Shown piece by piece: positions 36,016-44,981 of a stretch of DNA of 64,000 nucleotides. The notes below the pieces were generated by a model. That model was not told the DNA's origin. It did no database searches and saw only the letters and a list, made by a program, of their open reading frames with translations. Position 1 is the stretch's first letter. Each line of letters opens with the position of its first letter. The position numbers and the translations under genes were made by a program. The DNA is from Polyangiaceae bacterium (GTDB taxonomy: Bacteria > Myxococcota_A > Polyangia > Polyangiales > Polyangiaceae), in NCBI GenBank assembly GCA_016712345.1, contig JADJRH010000011.1, positions 372,001-436,000 on the forward strand, written 5' to 3'.

Positions 36016-37224
36016 TCATTGATAACCGGTGGACCGTTGGGGATTGGGTGTGACTTCGGGCACCGGGATTTGGCCGGACTGGAGGGGCTCCACCGATTCA
36101 ATCTGAACTTCGTCAGGGTTTTTGCCCGTGCCCACGGTCGCCGCGCGCTGGTACTCCACATTCCAAAACAAGGTTGAGTGTTGGGTGTGAGGGGTGGGTA
36201 ACAAGACCGAAAATGGGATGGCCAACGGTTCGTCGAAAATGCGGTTATCACCGGTGAGCTGCCGACCTGAATAACCTGGAACCAAGTCAAAATGGCGGGC
36301 AAGAACACGATTTTCGTGGTATAATATTTCGCCGCTGTCAGCCCTCACTTCAACGTGAATGTGTACTCTTCGAAAGAGATCTCCCGTTGGAAAGCCGTGG
36401 CCGGGAGCCTGCTGCGCCAGGGTTAGTTGAAAGGTGGACGGATCGCTCCACTCGGCTTTGACGGCCAGGGTTTGAACGAACCACGCTGTATTTCGGGTTT
36501 GGTTGAAGGCGTGTGACCTGTGAGAACCCGTTTCAGGCATGTGGCAATTACTGCATGTCAGATTGGCTGTGGAAGCGCGCGCATGCTCGCGAACCGTGGT
36601 TTGCATGTAGTCTCGATCTTCGTTGCCGCGCGGCACGGGAAACTTGAACTCATGACAGTGTTCACACGCTTTGGCACCGGCAAAATCGGCGGATCGAACG
36701 ATTGTGTGGGGAGGGAGCGCGCTCGCGCCAAGGCCTGAAGGTGGATCACTTGAAGGTGGGTAGGTAAGAGGGTTGGAAAGGGGAGCTGCCAGCACTGTTC
36801 CGGGTGAAGTGACATGGCAGGTGACACATCCAACGCCCAATGCGCCCACGGCCGGTTTGGCTTGATGGGTAGGATCGGCCTCGGGGGCGTGGCAGCCTCG
36901 ACAAAACGAGGACGGCTCAATGGCGAGGGCCTTTTGATACGCGTCGTTTGTGTGGGCGGTATGGTGCCGGGAACCTTCCCATTCACGGGCTTGGTCTGTG
37001 TGGCAGGCAATACACGCTGAGTTTTCGGCAACGGCGTTTTGCTCGCGCCTGCGATCTGGAGTGGGCATGGCATGGGTAGAGCCCTCCCGCTCGATTGGAC
37101 GCTGTGGGGCGACGGGGTCGGTACATGCGCTGAAGGCAACAACCGCGAAAAAGCTCGCCGCGCAGCGTGCGAAACCGCCTAAGGGGTGCGCGGTAGAAAA
37201 ATTCGCGGCACGTTGGGCGGCCAT
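36016..37224 (-). CDS. Pentahaem cytochrome c lipoprotein
   Basis: About 402 aa from the ATG at 37224 (other in-frame ATGs at 37242 and 37269; none has a good Shine-Dalgarno sequence). Signal FARCAASFFAVVAFSAC ends in a lipobox. Five haem-binding CxxCH sites are present: CIACH, CRGCH, CVTCH, CEHCH and CSNCH, with extra His (SRHHTAHTND, SHRSHAF) as possible distal ligands. This is the cytochrome c554/NrfB-like multihaem class. The C-terminal ~170 residues form a haem-free beta domain (FQLTLAQQAPGHGFPTGD). It probably carries electrons in the envelope; the redox partner is unknown. Confidence 0.85.
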   Translation of the reverse strand: MAAQRAANFSTAHPLGGFARCAASFFAVVAFSACTDPVAPQRPIEREGSTHAMPTPDRRREQNAVAENSACIACHTDQAREWEGSRHHTAHTNDAYQKALAIEPSSFCRGCHAPEADPTHQAKPAVGALGVGCVTCHVTSPGTVLAAPLSNPLTYPPSSDPPSGLGASALPPHTIVRSADFAGAKACEHCHEFKFPVPRGNEDRDYMQTTVREHARASTANLTCSNCHMPETGSHRSHAFNQTRNTAWFVQTLAVKAEWSDPSTFQLTLAQQAPGHGFPTGDLFRRVHIHVEVRADSGEILYHENRVLARHFDLVPGYSGRQLTGDNRIFDEPLAIPFSVLLPTPHTQHSTLFWNVEYQRAATVGTGKNPDEVQIESVEPLQSGQIPVPEVTPNPQRSTGYQ

Positions 37225-37337
37225 CGGCTGCGATTCTACCATGAAAAAGCAGCGGGCCGGTTGGCTCATTGGCTGCGCGTGGTAACTGTGCTCGCCGTCT
37301 TGTGAATAGGTGCGCGCTGATTGTAGCCTGAAGGACG

Positions 37338-37979
37338 ATGAGAGTAGGCCTAAAACACGTTGCGCGCGCGGCTGTGGCGGGGGTTGTTTTTGGAACGGCG
37401 GCTCTCGCGGGCCAGGGCGAAGCTGCGGCTCAAACCTCACGCGACGTGACCGGTCGAAACAAGCGAGCGGTCTTTTGCCTCTTTGTGTCCGGGCCGGCCT
37501 GCCTCCACTCGCTCAGTATCGACGGCGTGTTTGCATACCAGCGCTCGTTTAACGAACGAACGTACGATAAAGACTTTTTCAGGTTGTCAGGTGAGCTTGG
37601 GTATTACGCCCGCATTGGTCGCTCAGCGTTGCAACTTGGGCCGGCGGTTGAGGCGGGTGGACTTTTCAACGACAACGCCGATGGTTGGTTTCTTGTGCCC
37701 AAGCTTCGTTTTCGCGGTTGGCCCGGCTATTCTGCCATCGGACTTGAGTTTTCTCCCGGATTCGTATGGGAAGGTCAGCGCGACAAAGCTACCCAAACCC
37801 TGACGCAGCGCATGGGTGCGCATGGGGAGGTAGGTCTGTCAATTTTTGGGGCGTTCACCATCTTCGGCGCCGGACAATGGCTCCGCTCCAACGAGGGGCA
37901 GTCGGCGGCCAATGCCATGGTAGGTGCCCGCGTTCTACTGCCGGTAGCAATTGAAATTTTGGCGGCGATCAAACGTTAG
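37338..37979 (+). CDS. Exported outer-membrane-barrel-like protein
   Basis: 213 aa; GAAGGA precedes the ATG. Signal HVARAAVAGVVFGTAALAGQ is followed by AQTS. The mature part alternates polar and apolar residues in short strands with Gly/aromatic turns (SIDGVFAYQRSFNERTYDKD, FRLSGELGYYARIGRSALQL, LRFRGWPGYSAIGLEFSPGF) as in small porin-like beta barrels. No named family recognised. It is divergent from the cytochrome gene and ends before a two-hairpin terminator. Confidence 0.7.
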   Translation: MRVGLKHVARAAVAGVVFGTAALAGQGEAAAQTSRDVTGRNKRAVFCLFVSGPACLHSLSIDGVFAYQRSFNERTYDKDFFRLSGELGYYARIGRSALQLGPAVEAGGLFNDNADGWFLVPKLRFRGWPGYSAIGLEFSPGFVWEGQRDKATQTLTQRMGAHGEVGLSIFGAFTIFGAGQWLRSNEGQSAANAMVGARVLLPVAIEILAAIKR

Positions 37980-37985
37980 CAGCCC

Positions 37986-38042
37986 CAGACGAACACAATC
38001 TGAACATTCGTCTGTGCCGAAAAAATCCCTCTCGTTTTCGGC
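37986..38042. terminator. Bidirectional terminator, two perfect hairpins
   Basis: Between the converging genes ending at 37979 and 38052 lie CAGACGAA/TTCGTCTG (37986-37993 and 38007-38014) and GCCGAAAA/TTTTCGGC (38016-38023 and 38035-38042). The second has A-runs on one side and T-runs on the other, so it can stop transcription from both directions. Confidence 0.75.
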
Positions 38043-38051
38043 CCGCTGCCG

Positions 38052-39245
38052 TCAGGTGGGGGCGAGCACGTCGGCAATGCGGGCCAGCCTGGGTAGATCG
38101 TGAATGTCATACGGGAAGGCGGGAATATGTACCACCAGGCTGCCTCCCGACGCTTCATCTTCCAATGAACCTTCCAGCCCAAGGAGGTGTATTTGGTCCT
38201 GGCGGCCGAGGCGACTTTCATCGTCCGCCGCACGTAGCAACCTTTCCGCACCGCGGTCTGACATGGCAACTTCGCGGTCTTGGAGAAGGGTAGATACTTG
38301 AGCCGCGGTGGGTAGACTTCCGAATACGGGGTGTACACGGTTTACCACGAAAGCGTCGCGGCGCATGGATTGCTCTTTGAGGCGCTCCGCAAAAAAGCGA
38401 ACTTCGCGCACCGAAAGCGGGTCGGGCGTTGTGACGAGAACGTAGGCTACGTCGGGGCCTCGAAGCGCTGCCGCCACGGCGTCGGCTCGCTTTTTCCAAC
38501 CGCCGAAGACGGTGTTGATTTCGGTGATGAAGGCCGCGACCTGCTCCAGAAAGCCGCCGCCGGTCATTTTGCCGATGCCGCGCAATACGGCCGCGGCGCT
38601 GCGAGCGAGCAGGTTGACGCTGAACTTGCCCGAGCCCTGAACGGCTTCTAAAAACCAGCGCGTGGCGGCGCTGTCGATGGCGCCGACCAATCGTTCGGGT
38701 GCGTCGAGAAAGTCGAGCGCGTTAGCGGTGGGCGGAGTGTCGAGGATGATCAGGTCGTAATCGGGGCTTGACCGCATGGAGTAGAGCTTCTCCATGGCCA
38801 TGTACTCTTGTGTACCCGCGAGCGATGTGGAGATGTACCGGTAAAGAACGTTGTTGAGGATGCGATCGCGCTGCTCTTTGCTGGGCGCGAGCGAGTCGAT
38901 GAGGCCGTCAAAGGTGCTCTTTGTGTCGAGCATCATGACGGTCATTGACCCGCGGACCTCAATGCCGGCCTCGGTGAAACGAGCGGGATCGACGCGCTGC
39001 GCTTCGGTTTTCATCTCGGCGAGGCCGAGGCTTTGAGCGAGGCGGCGCGCCGGATCGATGGTGAGGCAAAGAACGCGTTTGCCGCGGCGCGCGGCGGCGA
39101 GCCCGAGGGCCGCGGTGGTGGTGGTTTTGCCAACGCCGCCGCACCCGACGCACAAGATCACGCGCCTCGTTGCAAGCAATGCGCTCAGACCTTTGGAACG
39201 GGCCTTGGGTGCGGACGCGGCGGACACAGACAGCGCTTCTATCAT
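38052..39245 (-). CDS. ArsA/GET3-type ATPase
   Basis: 397 aa from the ATG at 39245, which overlaps the upstream stop as ATGA; a GTG/ATG 21 nt earlier is less likely. Deviant Walker A CVGCGGVGKTTTTAALG, switch I LTIDPARRLAQSLG, and a Walker B-like strand YDLIILDTPPTANALDFLDA define the family of arsenite-pump and tail-anchored-protein-targeting ATPases. No arsenite-binding Cys cluster is seen and no ars genes are near, so export of arsenite is unlikely; myxobacteria and actinobacteria carry many such proteins of unknown role. Coupled to the polytopic histidine kinase. Confidence 0.88.
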   Translation of the reverse strand: MIEALSVSAASAPKARSKGLSALLATRRVILCVGCGGVGKTTTTAALGLAAARRGKRVLCLTIDPARRLAQSLGLAEMKTEAQRVDPARFTEAGIEVRGSMTVMMLDTKSTFDGLIDSLAPSKEQRDRILNNVLYRYISTSLAGTQEYMAMEKLYSMRSSPDYDLIILDTPPTANALDFLDAPERLVGAIDSAATRWFLEAVQGSGKFSVNLLARSAAAVLRGIGKMTGGGFLEQVAAFITEINTVFGGWKKRADAVAAALRGPDVAYVLVTTPDPLSVREVRFFAERLKEQSMRRDAFVVNRVHPVFGSLPTAAQVSTLLQDREVAMSDRGAERLLRAADDESRLGRQDQIHLLGLEGSLEDEASGGSLVVHIPAFPYDIHDLPRLARIADVLAPT

Positions 39246-40840
39246 CGGGCGGCGGCTTTGGGCCACACGGCGATGAATTGGGCTCCACCGTTTGTGGGGC
39301 GCTCGTGGCGGAGTGAGCCTCCGTGCCGAGCTAGCCAGCGGGTGGCGAGGGCGAGGCCGATGCCTGTGCCGGGGTGGGCGTGATCGCGGCCGCGGCCCGT
39401 CACAAAGAGCTGAAAGAGGCGTGACTCAATCTCTCTGGGGACGCCGGGGCCGTTGTCGGTGACGACCATTTCGATCGTTTTGCCGAGGTCGTTGAACGCC
39501 ACAATGACGTGACCGTCGGGCTGTTCAGACACGGCGATCGCGGCGTTTTGAAAAAGGGCGGTGGCCACGTCGAGAACGGCGCTGCGATCGGCCTCGATGA
39601 ACATGGGCGAGCCTTCTTCGATGCGAAATGGACCGTCGCCGGTGAGGCCCATGGCTTGGCGAACGTTGGAAGCGGCGAGGCCGGCGACGCTTCGAACATC
39701 GAGTTCGCGAAGGGCGAGCGGGCGCGGTTTTGCAAAGCGCAATAGGTCGTCGAGAAAGTGTTTGGCTCGATCGACCTGGGCGCGGATCTCGGCGACTTGC
39801 TCGGCGGATGCGCCCTGTTTTTCGAGGACTTTGGCTTGGGCGACAATGACGCCGAGGGGGTTGCGAATTTCGTGAGCAACGGCGCTCGCGAGGCGCCCAA
39901 GTTCGGCGAGGCCCTCGGCCTGTTCGCGCTCCACTTCTTTTGTCTCGATCTCGCGGGTCAATACGTCGAGAGCGATCGGGCGCGCGAACATTCGAGCGCC
40001 GATGGCGTCGACGAGGAGCGAGCGCATTGGATCGAGAGGCAACGCGGCGAAGAAAATGACGAAGGCGATCCACGCGATTTGCGGGCCGGGCGAAAGATGC
40101 GGAAGGAGCTTGAAAAATAGGGTGAGGCCAAGCGCCGAAAAGAGCGCGGTGAGCACGGCGTACACAAGGGCTTGGACGAGAACGTCACGCGAGCGGCCGC
40201 GTTCTTCGAAAACAACGGCGTGTGTGGCGAGGACGATCGAGAGCAACAAGAACGGCGCCGACAGCTCGATTGGGGCGAGATCAAGAACGCGAATTGCCGC
40301 GGCGCCGCCGCCGCCGATGGAGGCTGCGAAATTGGCGACGAGGAGCACGAGGAGCCGGCTTCGCTGCGGGCCGGTGCACTTTCGAATGAGGGAAAAAAGC
40401 CAGAGCTTGTTTGCCAAAACGCCCGCGATCGAAAGCGCTGCGAGCGGGAAAAAGAGGGGCCCGGCGCCGCGCACACCCGGCCCGTAGAGGAGGCGGGGAA
40501 ACGCGGCGCCGAAGATCGCAACGGCGATAGCGACGGCGTACGATGTGTACACAATGCGTCGATCTTTGATTTGGGCGATGTCGGCGCCGGCGTGAATGAA
40601 GGCTCCGGCGAGCACCATGCCCATGGGGATGAACCGGTCGGCGACCGAGATCGACGCGGCGGAAGCGTTGTGTACGCTTTGTGTTGCAACGAGAAGAACG
40701 AGGCCTGTGACCCACGCGGCGAGCGCGAAACAGAGGATGACGAGGCCGCGACCGACCGACCGGCCAAGGCGCCAAGCGGTGAAGCCCACGGCGAGCGATG
40801 CGGCCCACAGCGGATAAAACGCGAGGGCTGCGCCGCTCAT
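39242..40840 (-). CDS. Polytopic sensor histidine kinase
   Basis: 532 aa. The N-terminal ~270 residues contain eight or so hydrophobic segments (PLWAASLAVGFTAW, LVILCFALAAWVTGLVLLVA, AIAVAIFGAAFPRLL, FLLLSIVLATHAVVF, LVYAVLTALFSALGLTLFF), a 7TM/8TM-type sensor like those with MASE or 7TMR domains. The kinase part has H-box LASAVAHEIRNPLGVIVAQA, N-box FQNAAIAV, DNGPGVP and GTGIGLALA. No response regulator is adjacent; instead it is translationally coupled (ATGA) to the ArsA/GET3-like ATPase gene, an unusual pairing. Confidence 0.9.
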   Translation of the reverse strand: MSGAALAFYPLWAASLAVGFTAWRLGRSVGRGLVILCFALAAWVTGLVLLVATQSVHNASAASISVADRFIPMGMVLAGAFIHAGADIAQIKDRRIVYTSYAVAIAVAIFGAAFPRLLYGPGVRGAGPLFFPLAALSIAGVLANKLWLFSLIRKCTGPQRSRLLVLLVANFAASIGGGGAAAIRVLDLAPIELSAPFLLLSIVLATHAVVFEERGRSRDVLVQALVYAVLTALFSALGLTLFFKLLPHLSPGPQIAWIAFVIFFAALPLDPMRSLLVDAIGARMFARPIALDVLTREIETKEVEREQAEGLAELGRLASAVAHEIRNPLGVIVAQAKVLEKQGASAEQVAEIRAQVDRAKHFLDDLLRFAKPRPLALRELDVRSVAGLAASNVRQAMGLTGDGPFRIEEGSPMFIEADRSAVLDVATALFQNAAIAVSEQPDGHVIVAFNDLGKTIEMVVTDNGPGVPREIESRLFQLFVTGRGRDHAHPGTGIGLALATRWLARHGGSLRHERPTNGGAQFIAVWPKAAAR

Positions 40841-41235
40841 GGAGCGAGGTTGGCGCTATTGAGCGGCGTTCGTCAATTCGATGCGATGTGGGCCCCCCAC
40901 ACGCGCGCCGCTGGGGGGCAGCTAGATCTAAATCGAGCGATGACAGCCACGACGTTTTGCGAAGGACGGTTTCAGGTCTTGTTGAGACGTACGGGACACC
41001 CTTGCCCGTCACCGCATGGAAAAGCGAGAAGCGTGGCGCAACAGGCTCTCTGCATGGAGTTCTGTGGCGCGTGCAGCCGGGACGAAAACGTGAGACCGGC
41101 GAGACCGGTGCCAGGTACGTTTTGATCACCTGAAGTCGCCAAACGCCGCCGGCTGGAATCTCTTCGAAAAGCGGTGTTTGCAAGCTGCTTCGAAAGCGAC
41201 AAGCGTCCGAATTGTTCTTGGCGCTTTTTTGGGGT
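40841..41235. other. 395-bp intergenic region with a GCCCCCC/GGGGGGC hairpin
   Basis: No convincing gene on either strand. A 7-bp perfect stem, GCCCCCC at 40892 and GGGGGGC at 40913 with a 14-nt loop, lies about 50-80 bp before the leftward histidine kinase start, so it would be in that gene's promoter or leader. The rest should contain the kinase promoter and the terminator of the DUF2752 gene; a T-run follows a GC-rich stretch at about 41218. No RNA gene recognised. Confidence 0.4.
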
Positions 41236-41709
41236 CTAGACGGGGACGGGGCCGCCGAATGCGCCGAAGAAGCGGGCGATCCACAGGGCGATCATGAGTG
41301 CGCCGATGATGATCCAAGCGGCGTTGAAGAGCGGCGAATTGAAGCGCTCGGAGGCAAACCACTTTCCGAAGCGAACGTACGAGTAGGAGTTGTACCCGAA
41401 CATGATCGCGATGATCGGCGTGACGAGAAACACAAGCGGGTGGAGGTGCGCGGCCGTGTGTACATCACCGGCGATCATGGCGATGGAGGCGCGCGTGAGT
41501 CCACATCCGGGGCAGGGGTGGCGCGTGAGAAACGCAAACGGGCACAGCGGAATTTTTGTGTACACAGCGCCGGCGAGGGCGGCTGCGATGAGCGCCAGGC
41601 GAAGGGCGCGCCCCACTTTGTGACGCTGGCTGAGAATGTGGAGCGGCCCCTCCGCGCGCTCGCTGTACCCTTGGATGGGCGAGGCGGGAGAGGCCGCGTT
41701 GGGTAACAT
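41236..41709 (-). CDS. DUF2752 membrane protein
   Basis: 157 aa. Three hydrophobic segments (ALRLALIAAALAGAV, HPLVFLVTPIIAIMFGY, WIIIGALMIALWIARFFG) and the family signature HPCPGCGLTRASIAM with its paired Cys. The role of DUF2752 is unknown; it is frequent next to small zinc-ribbon or double-zinc membrane proteins, as here, where it starts 8 bp after the DUF4234 gene. Confidence 0.85.
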   Translation of the reverse strand: MLPNAASPASPIQGYSERAEGPLHILSQRHKVGRALRLALIAAALAGAVYTKIPLCPFAFLTRHPCPGCGLTRASIAMIAGDVHTAAHLHPLVFLVTPIIAIMFGYNSYSYVRFGKWFASERFNSPLFNAAWIIIGALMIALWIARFFGAFGGPVPV

Positions 41710-41717
41710 GCGCTGGG

Positions 41718-42920
41718 TTAGCTCTGGGGCTGCCAGACCTCGTTGAGGTCTTTCGCGAGCGCGTAGTAGAAGATGAAGAAGTACACAACGATGCTGGAGG
41801 CCTGCGGATTGCGGCTGCCGGCCATTTGTTTGGCTTTGGTCACCTGCTCGGGAACCTTAAACAGGAGGAAGTAAAGGTTGAGGAGCGGGATGAACATGTA
41901 CCAAGGTTTGAAGCTGTCATCGCGTGTGTACGCTTGCAGCTCGTTCAGCATTGTCCATTGCTGGTAGATGCCGTAGAGGCAGCAAAACAAGCTGATGACG
42001 AGGGTCATGACGGGGTTGCGCACTTGACCCACGGGGCCCGCGCCGCCCATTCCGCCGCCGCCGTAACCGCCGCCCATGGGAGCCGCGCCGAATTGTCCGG
42101 GCGCCGCCATGGGAGCACCGCCGCCGGGCGCTCCAAAGCCACCGGGTGCGCCGCCGTAGCCCATTTGGGGCTGCTGGCCGTAACCGGGTTGGCCGCCCAT
42201 GCCGGGCTGTCCCATCATGGGATCGGGCTGGCCGTAACCGCCGGGCGCCGGTTGACCGTAACCGCCGGGAGCCTGGGGTTGGCCAAAGCCGCCGGAGGCT
42301 TGAACCGACGGATCGACGTAGCCGCCGGGGGGAGGCTGGCCGTACGCCGGGGGACCGCCGAACCCACCCGCGTTGGGGTCGGGCTGGGGGGCACCGAAAC
42401 CACCGCCGGGGGGCCCACCGCCGGGCGGCGGAAAGCCCGGTTGAGCGGGAGGCGCAGGGGGCGGATTGAAGCCGGGGAGTTGGTCAATGGCCATGGTGCC
42501 GCCGAGCGGATTGACTCCGCCCTGCGGGGGACCGGCCGGCGAATAACCACCGGGACCGCCGGCAGCGCCGCCGAACGCCGGTTGACCGGGAGGCGGTGCA
42601 CCGGGCGGCGGAGCGCCGGGGGGTGGGGGCGGTGCACCGGGAGGCCCGGCGGATGCGCCGAGCCCCGCAGGGGGCACGCCGATCACCGTTCCGGCAAGGC
42701 CTTGCGGGCCTTGACCCACGACGGGCGCCGCAGGTGCAGGCGGGGCGGCGGGCCGAGGCGGACCGGGAGGCGCGCCTGGAGCCGGGGCGCCCGCAGGCTG
42801 ATTTGTCATCAGCATGGTGCCCTTAAACTTGGGGGCGGCGGCTCCCTTGAGGTTGAAGCCACATTTGATGCATGTGGACGCTGTTTCTGAATTTTGCGTC
42901 CCGCAATTCGGACAGAACAC
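41718..42920 (-). CDS. Zinc-ribbon, Pro/Gly-rich, DUF4234-type membrane protein
   Basis: 400 aa from a GTG with a perfect GGAGG seven nt upstream; this start places the zinc ribbon at the very N-terminus (MFCPNCGTQNSETASTCIKC). A ~250-residue Pro/Gly/Gln linker follows (APGAPPGPPRP, then GYGQP repeats). The C-terminal ~100 residues have TM segments of DUF4234 type (NPVMTLVISLFCCLYGIYQQ, FKPWYMFIPLLNLYFLLFKV, IVVYFFIFYYALAKD). The architecture suggests a membrane protein with a long flexible cytoplasmic arm. First gene of a likely two-gene operon with DUF2752. Confidence 0.85.
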   Translation of the reverse strand: MFCPNCGTQNSETASTCIKCGFNLKGAAAPKFKGTMLMTNQPAGAPAPGAPPGPPRPAAPPAPAAPVVGQGPQGLAGTVIGVPPAGLGASAGPPGAPPPPPGAPPPGAPPPGQPAFGGAAGGPGGYSPAGPPQGGVNPLGGTMAIDQLPGFNPPPAPPAQPGFPPPGGGPPGGGFGAPQPDPNAGGFGGPPAYGQPPPGGYVDPSVQASGGFGQPQAPGGYGQPAPGGYGQPDPMMGQPGMGGQPGYGQQPQMGYGGAPGGFGAPGGGAPMAAPGQFGAAPMGGGYGGGGMGGAGPVGQVRNPVMTLVISLFCCLYGIYQQWTMLNELQAYTRDDSFKPWYMFIPLLNLYFLLFKVPEQVTKAKQMAGSRNPQASSIVVYFFIFYYALAKDLNEVWQPQS

Positions 42921-43148
42921 TCGCCTACCTCCACTAAGAGAACGAGCGGCGTGCTCGTTCCGCCGATCGCGCACTACCACTGTCGGGGGCGCGAATGGGG
43001 CGGCAGCCTACTGAGAGTAGCAACGTTTCACAAGTCCCTTGCGTGGGATCGCGACCCGAGACTAGCGTGCCGCCGCCCTGCGCGGCCCACGCCGTGCGAA
43101 TGCGCCCACGTTGCCCTGACGGTCTTCGTGGTCTCACGCGAGCAAGCT

Positions 43149-43625
43149 ATGACTTTCGCCCTATCAGACGAGCGCGAACGAACGCTTCAGGAGATCCTGT
43201 CGCGGTATCCAACCAAAATGGCCGCGACCATTCCGTTCTTGCATTTGTGTCAAGAGCAGCATGGCTGGGTGTCGGACGAGATCTGCGAATACGTTGCAAA
43301 GCGGCTGGATCTGTCGGCCGCGCACGTAAAAGGTGTTGCGACGTTTTATTCGCTCTTCAACAAAGAGCCGGTTGGGAAACACCAGGTTTGGGTGTGTCGC
43401 ACGCTTCCGTGTGCTCTCGCCGGCGCTGAAAACGTGTTGAAGCACTGCGAAAAGCGGCTCGGCATTCACGCCGGTGAAACAACGCGCGATGGCAAGGTGA
43501 CGCTGCGAACAGCCGAATGCCTCGCTTCGTGCGGGAGCGGCCCGATGATGCAGGTCGATCGCGACTATTACGAAAATCTAACTCTCGCCGAGGTCGACAA
43601 GATTCTCGACCGGGTGACGAGGTAA
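43149..43625 (+). CDS. nuoE: NADH-quinone oxidoreductase subunit E
   Basis: 158 aa from ATG 43149 (MTFALSDERE). Thioredoxin-like [2Fe-2S] subunit of Complex I: HLCQEQHGWVSDEICEYVAK, GVATFYSLFNKEPVGKH, and the N1a ligands CRTLPC and CLASC. It transfers electrons near the FMN site together with NuoF. The frame is open upstream to 42894 but homology starts here. nuoF begins 3 bp after its stop. Confidence 0.95.
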   Translation: MTFALSDERERTLQEILSRYPTKMAATIPFLHLCQEQHGWVSDEICEYVAKRLDLSAAHVKGVATFYSLFNKEPVGKHQVWVCRTLPCALAGAENVLKHCEKRLGIHAGETTRDGKVTLRTAECLASCGSGPMMQVDRDYYENLTLAEVDKILDRVTR

Positions 43626-43628
43626 CCG

Positions 43629-44981
43629 ATGCTTCAGCGAACGAGTTACCTGACGAAGCGATACGGCGACTCCGACGGGCACACGCTCGCCGTTTATGAA
43701 AGAGACGGCGGCTATCAGCAGGCGAAACGCGCGCTGCAAATGGATCGCGCGGCCCTGATCGATGAGATGAAAGCCGCGAACATTCGCGGTCGCGGCGGCG
43801 CCGGATTCCCGATGGGTGTGAAGTGGAGCTTCATGCCGTGGCCGCCGAAACCGGAGAAGCCGCACTACCTGGTGATCAACGCGGACGAGGGTGAACCGGG
43901 CACCTTCAAAGACCGAACGATCATGGAGAAAAATCCGCACTCCATTGTCGAAGGTTGCATCATCGGCTGTTTCGGGATCGGCGCGCACGCTGCGTACATT
44001 TACGTGCGCGATGAGCTTCATCTCGCAAAAGCGCGCCTCTGGGAAGCGATCGCCGAGGCCAAGAAAAAAGGGTACCTCGGCGACAAGCCGTTCGGGATCG
44101 ACTACCCGGTGGAGGTGTATGTACACACCGGAGCCGGAGCGTACATTTGCGGCGAAGAAACGAGCCTGCTCAATTCGCTCGAAGGCAAGCGCGGCGAACC
44201 TCGGTTAAAGCCGCCGTTTCCGGCGCAGGCGGGCGCGTTTGGAATGCCCTCCACGGTGAACAATCTTGAGACGATCGCGATTGTTCCCACGGCGCTCGCG
44301 ATGGGCGGCGACAACTTCTCCAAGCTCTCGGCCATTCACAACTTGAAAGACGGCGGCGCTCGGCTCTTCGGCGTGAGCGGTCACGTGAACAAGCCCGGCA
44401 TTTACGAGTGCGCGGTGGGGCTCACGCTGCGCGAACTCATTTACGATCTCGGCGGCGGCGTAAAAGGCGGTGAGCTTTTGGCGGTGATTCCGGGCGGGTC
44501 GTCGTGCCCCATCCTTCGCGCTGAAGAGATCGTCAAAGCGCCGGATCCGAAGAGTCCGCTGCATCCGTACGACGGCAAGAGCGTTCTCGACGTGCCGCTC
44601 GGCGTCGACACGTTCCGCTCGCTTGGAACAATGCTCGGTACGTGTTGCGCGATTGTGCTTTCGGATCTCGCCGATCCGGTGCTCGCGTTTCACAACCTCT
44701 TGCAGTTTTATCGGCACGAGTCGTGCGGCCAGTGCACGCCGTGCCGCGAAGGAAGCGCGTGGCTCTTCCGCATCCTTGATCGAATTGTGCAGGGCGAAGC
44801 CGAGGTCGCTGAACTCGATCGTCTGAGCGAGATCGCGAGCAACATTATGGGCAACACGATCTGCGCGTTCGGCGAAGGAACGGCGATGCCAACCTTGGGC
44901 TTTTTGCTCAAGTTCCGGCGTGAACTCGAAGAGTTCATTGTCACCAAGGGCAAGTCGGGTACGCGGAGGCTTGCACTATGA
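43629..44981 (+). CDS. nuoF: NADH-quinone oxidoreductase subunit F
   Basis: 450 aa, usual length. NADH- and FMN-binding subunit of Complex I. Motifs: RGRGGAGFPMGVKW, NADEGEPGTFKDR, GAYICGEETSLLNSLEGKRG, the SLBB region, and N3 cluster ligands in ESCGQCTPCREG plus TICAFGEG. It overlaps nuoJ by 4 nt. In most genomes nuoG, nuoH and nuoI stand between nuoF and nuoJ; here they are absent. Confidence 0.97.
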   Translation: MLQRTSYLTKRYGDSDGHTLAVYERDGGYQQAKRALQMDRAALIDEMKAANIRGRGGAGFPMGVKWSFMPWPPKPEKPHYLVINADEGEPGTFKDRTIMEKNPHSIVEGCIIGCFGIGAHAAYIYVRDELHLAKARLWEAIAEAKKKGYLGDKPFGIDYPVEVYVHTGAGAYICGEETSLLNSLEGKRGEPRLKPPFPAQAGAFGMPSTVNNLETIAIVPTALAMGGDNFSKLSAIHNLKDGGARLFGVSGHVNKPGIYECAVGLTLRELIYDLGGGVKGGELLAVIPGGSSCPILRAEEIVKAPDPKSPLHPYDGKSVLDVPLGVDTFRSLGTMLGTCCAIVLSDLADPVLAFHNLLQFYRHESCGQCTPCREGSAWLFRILDRIVQGEAEVAELDRLSEIASNIMGNTICAFGEGTAMPTLGFLLKFRRELEEFIVTKGKSGTRRLAL

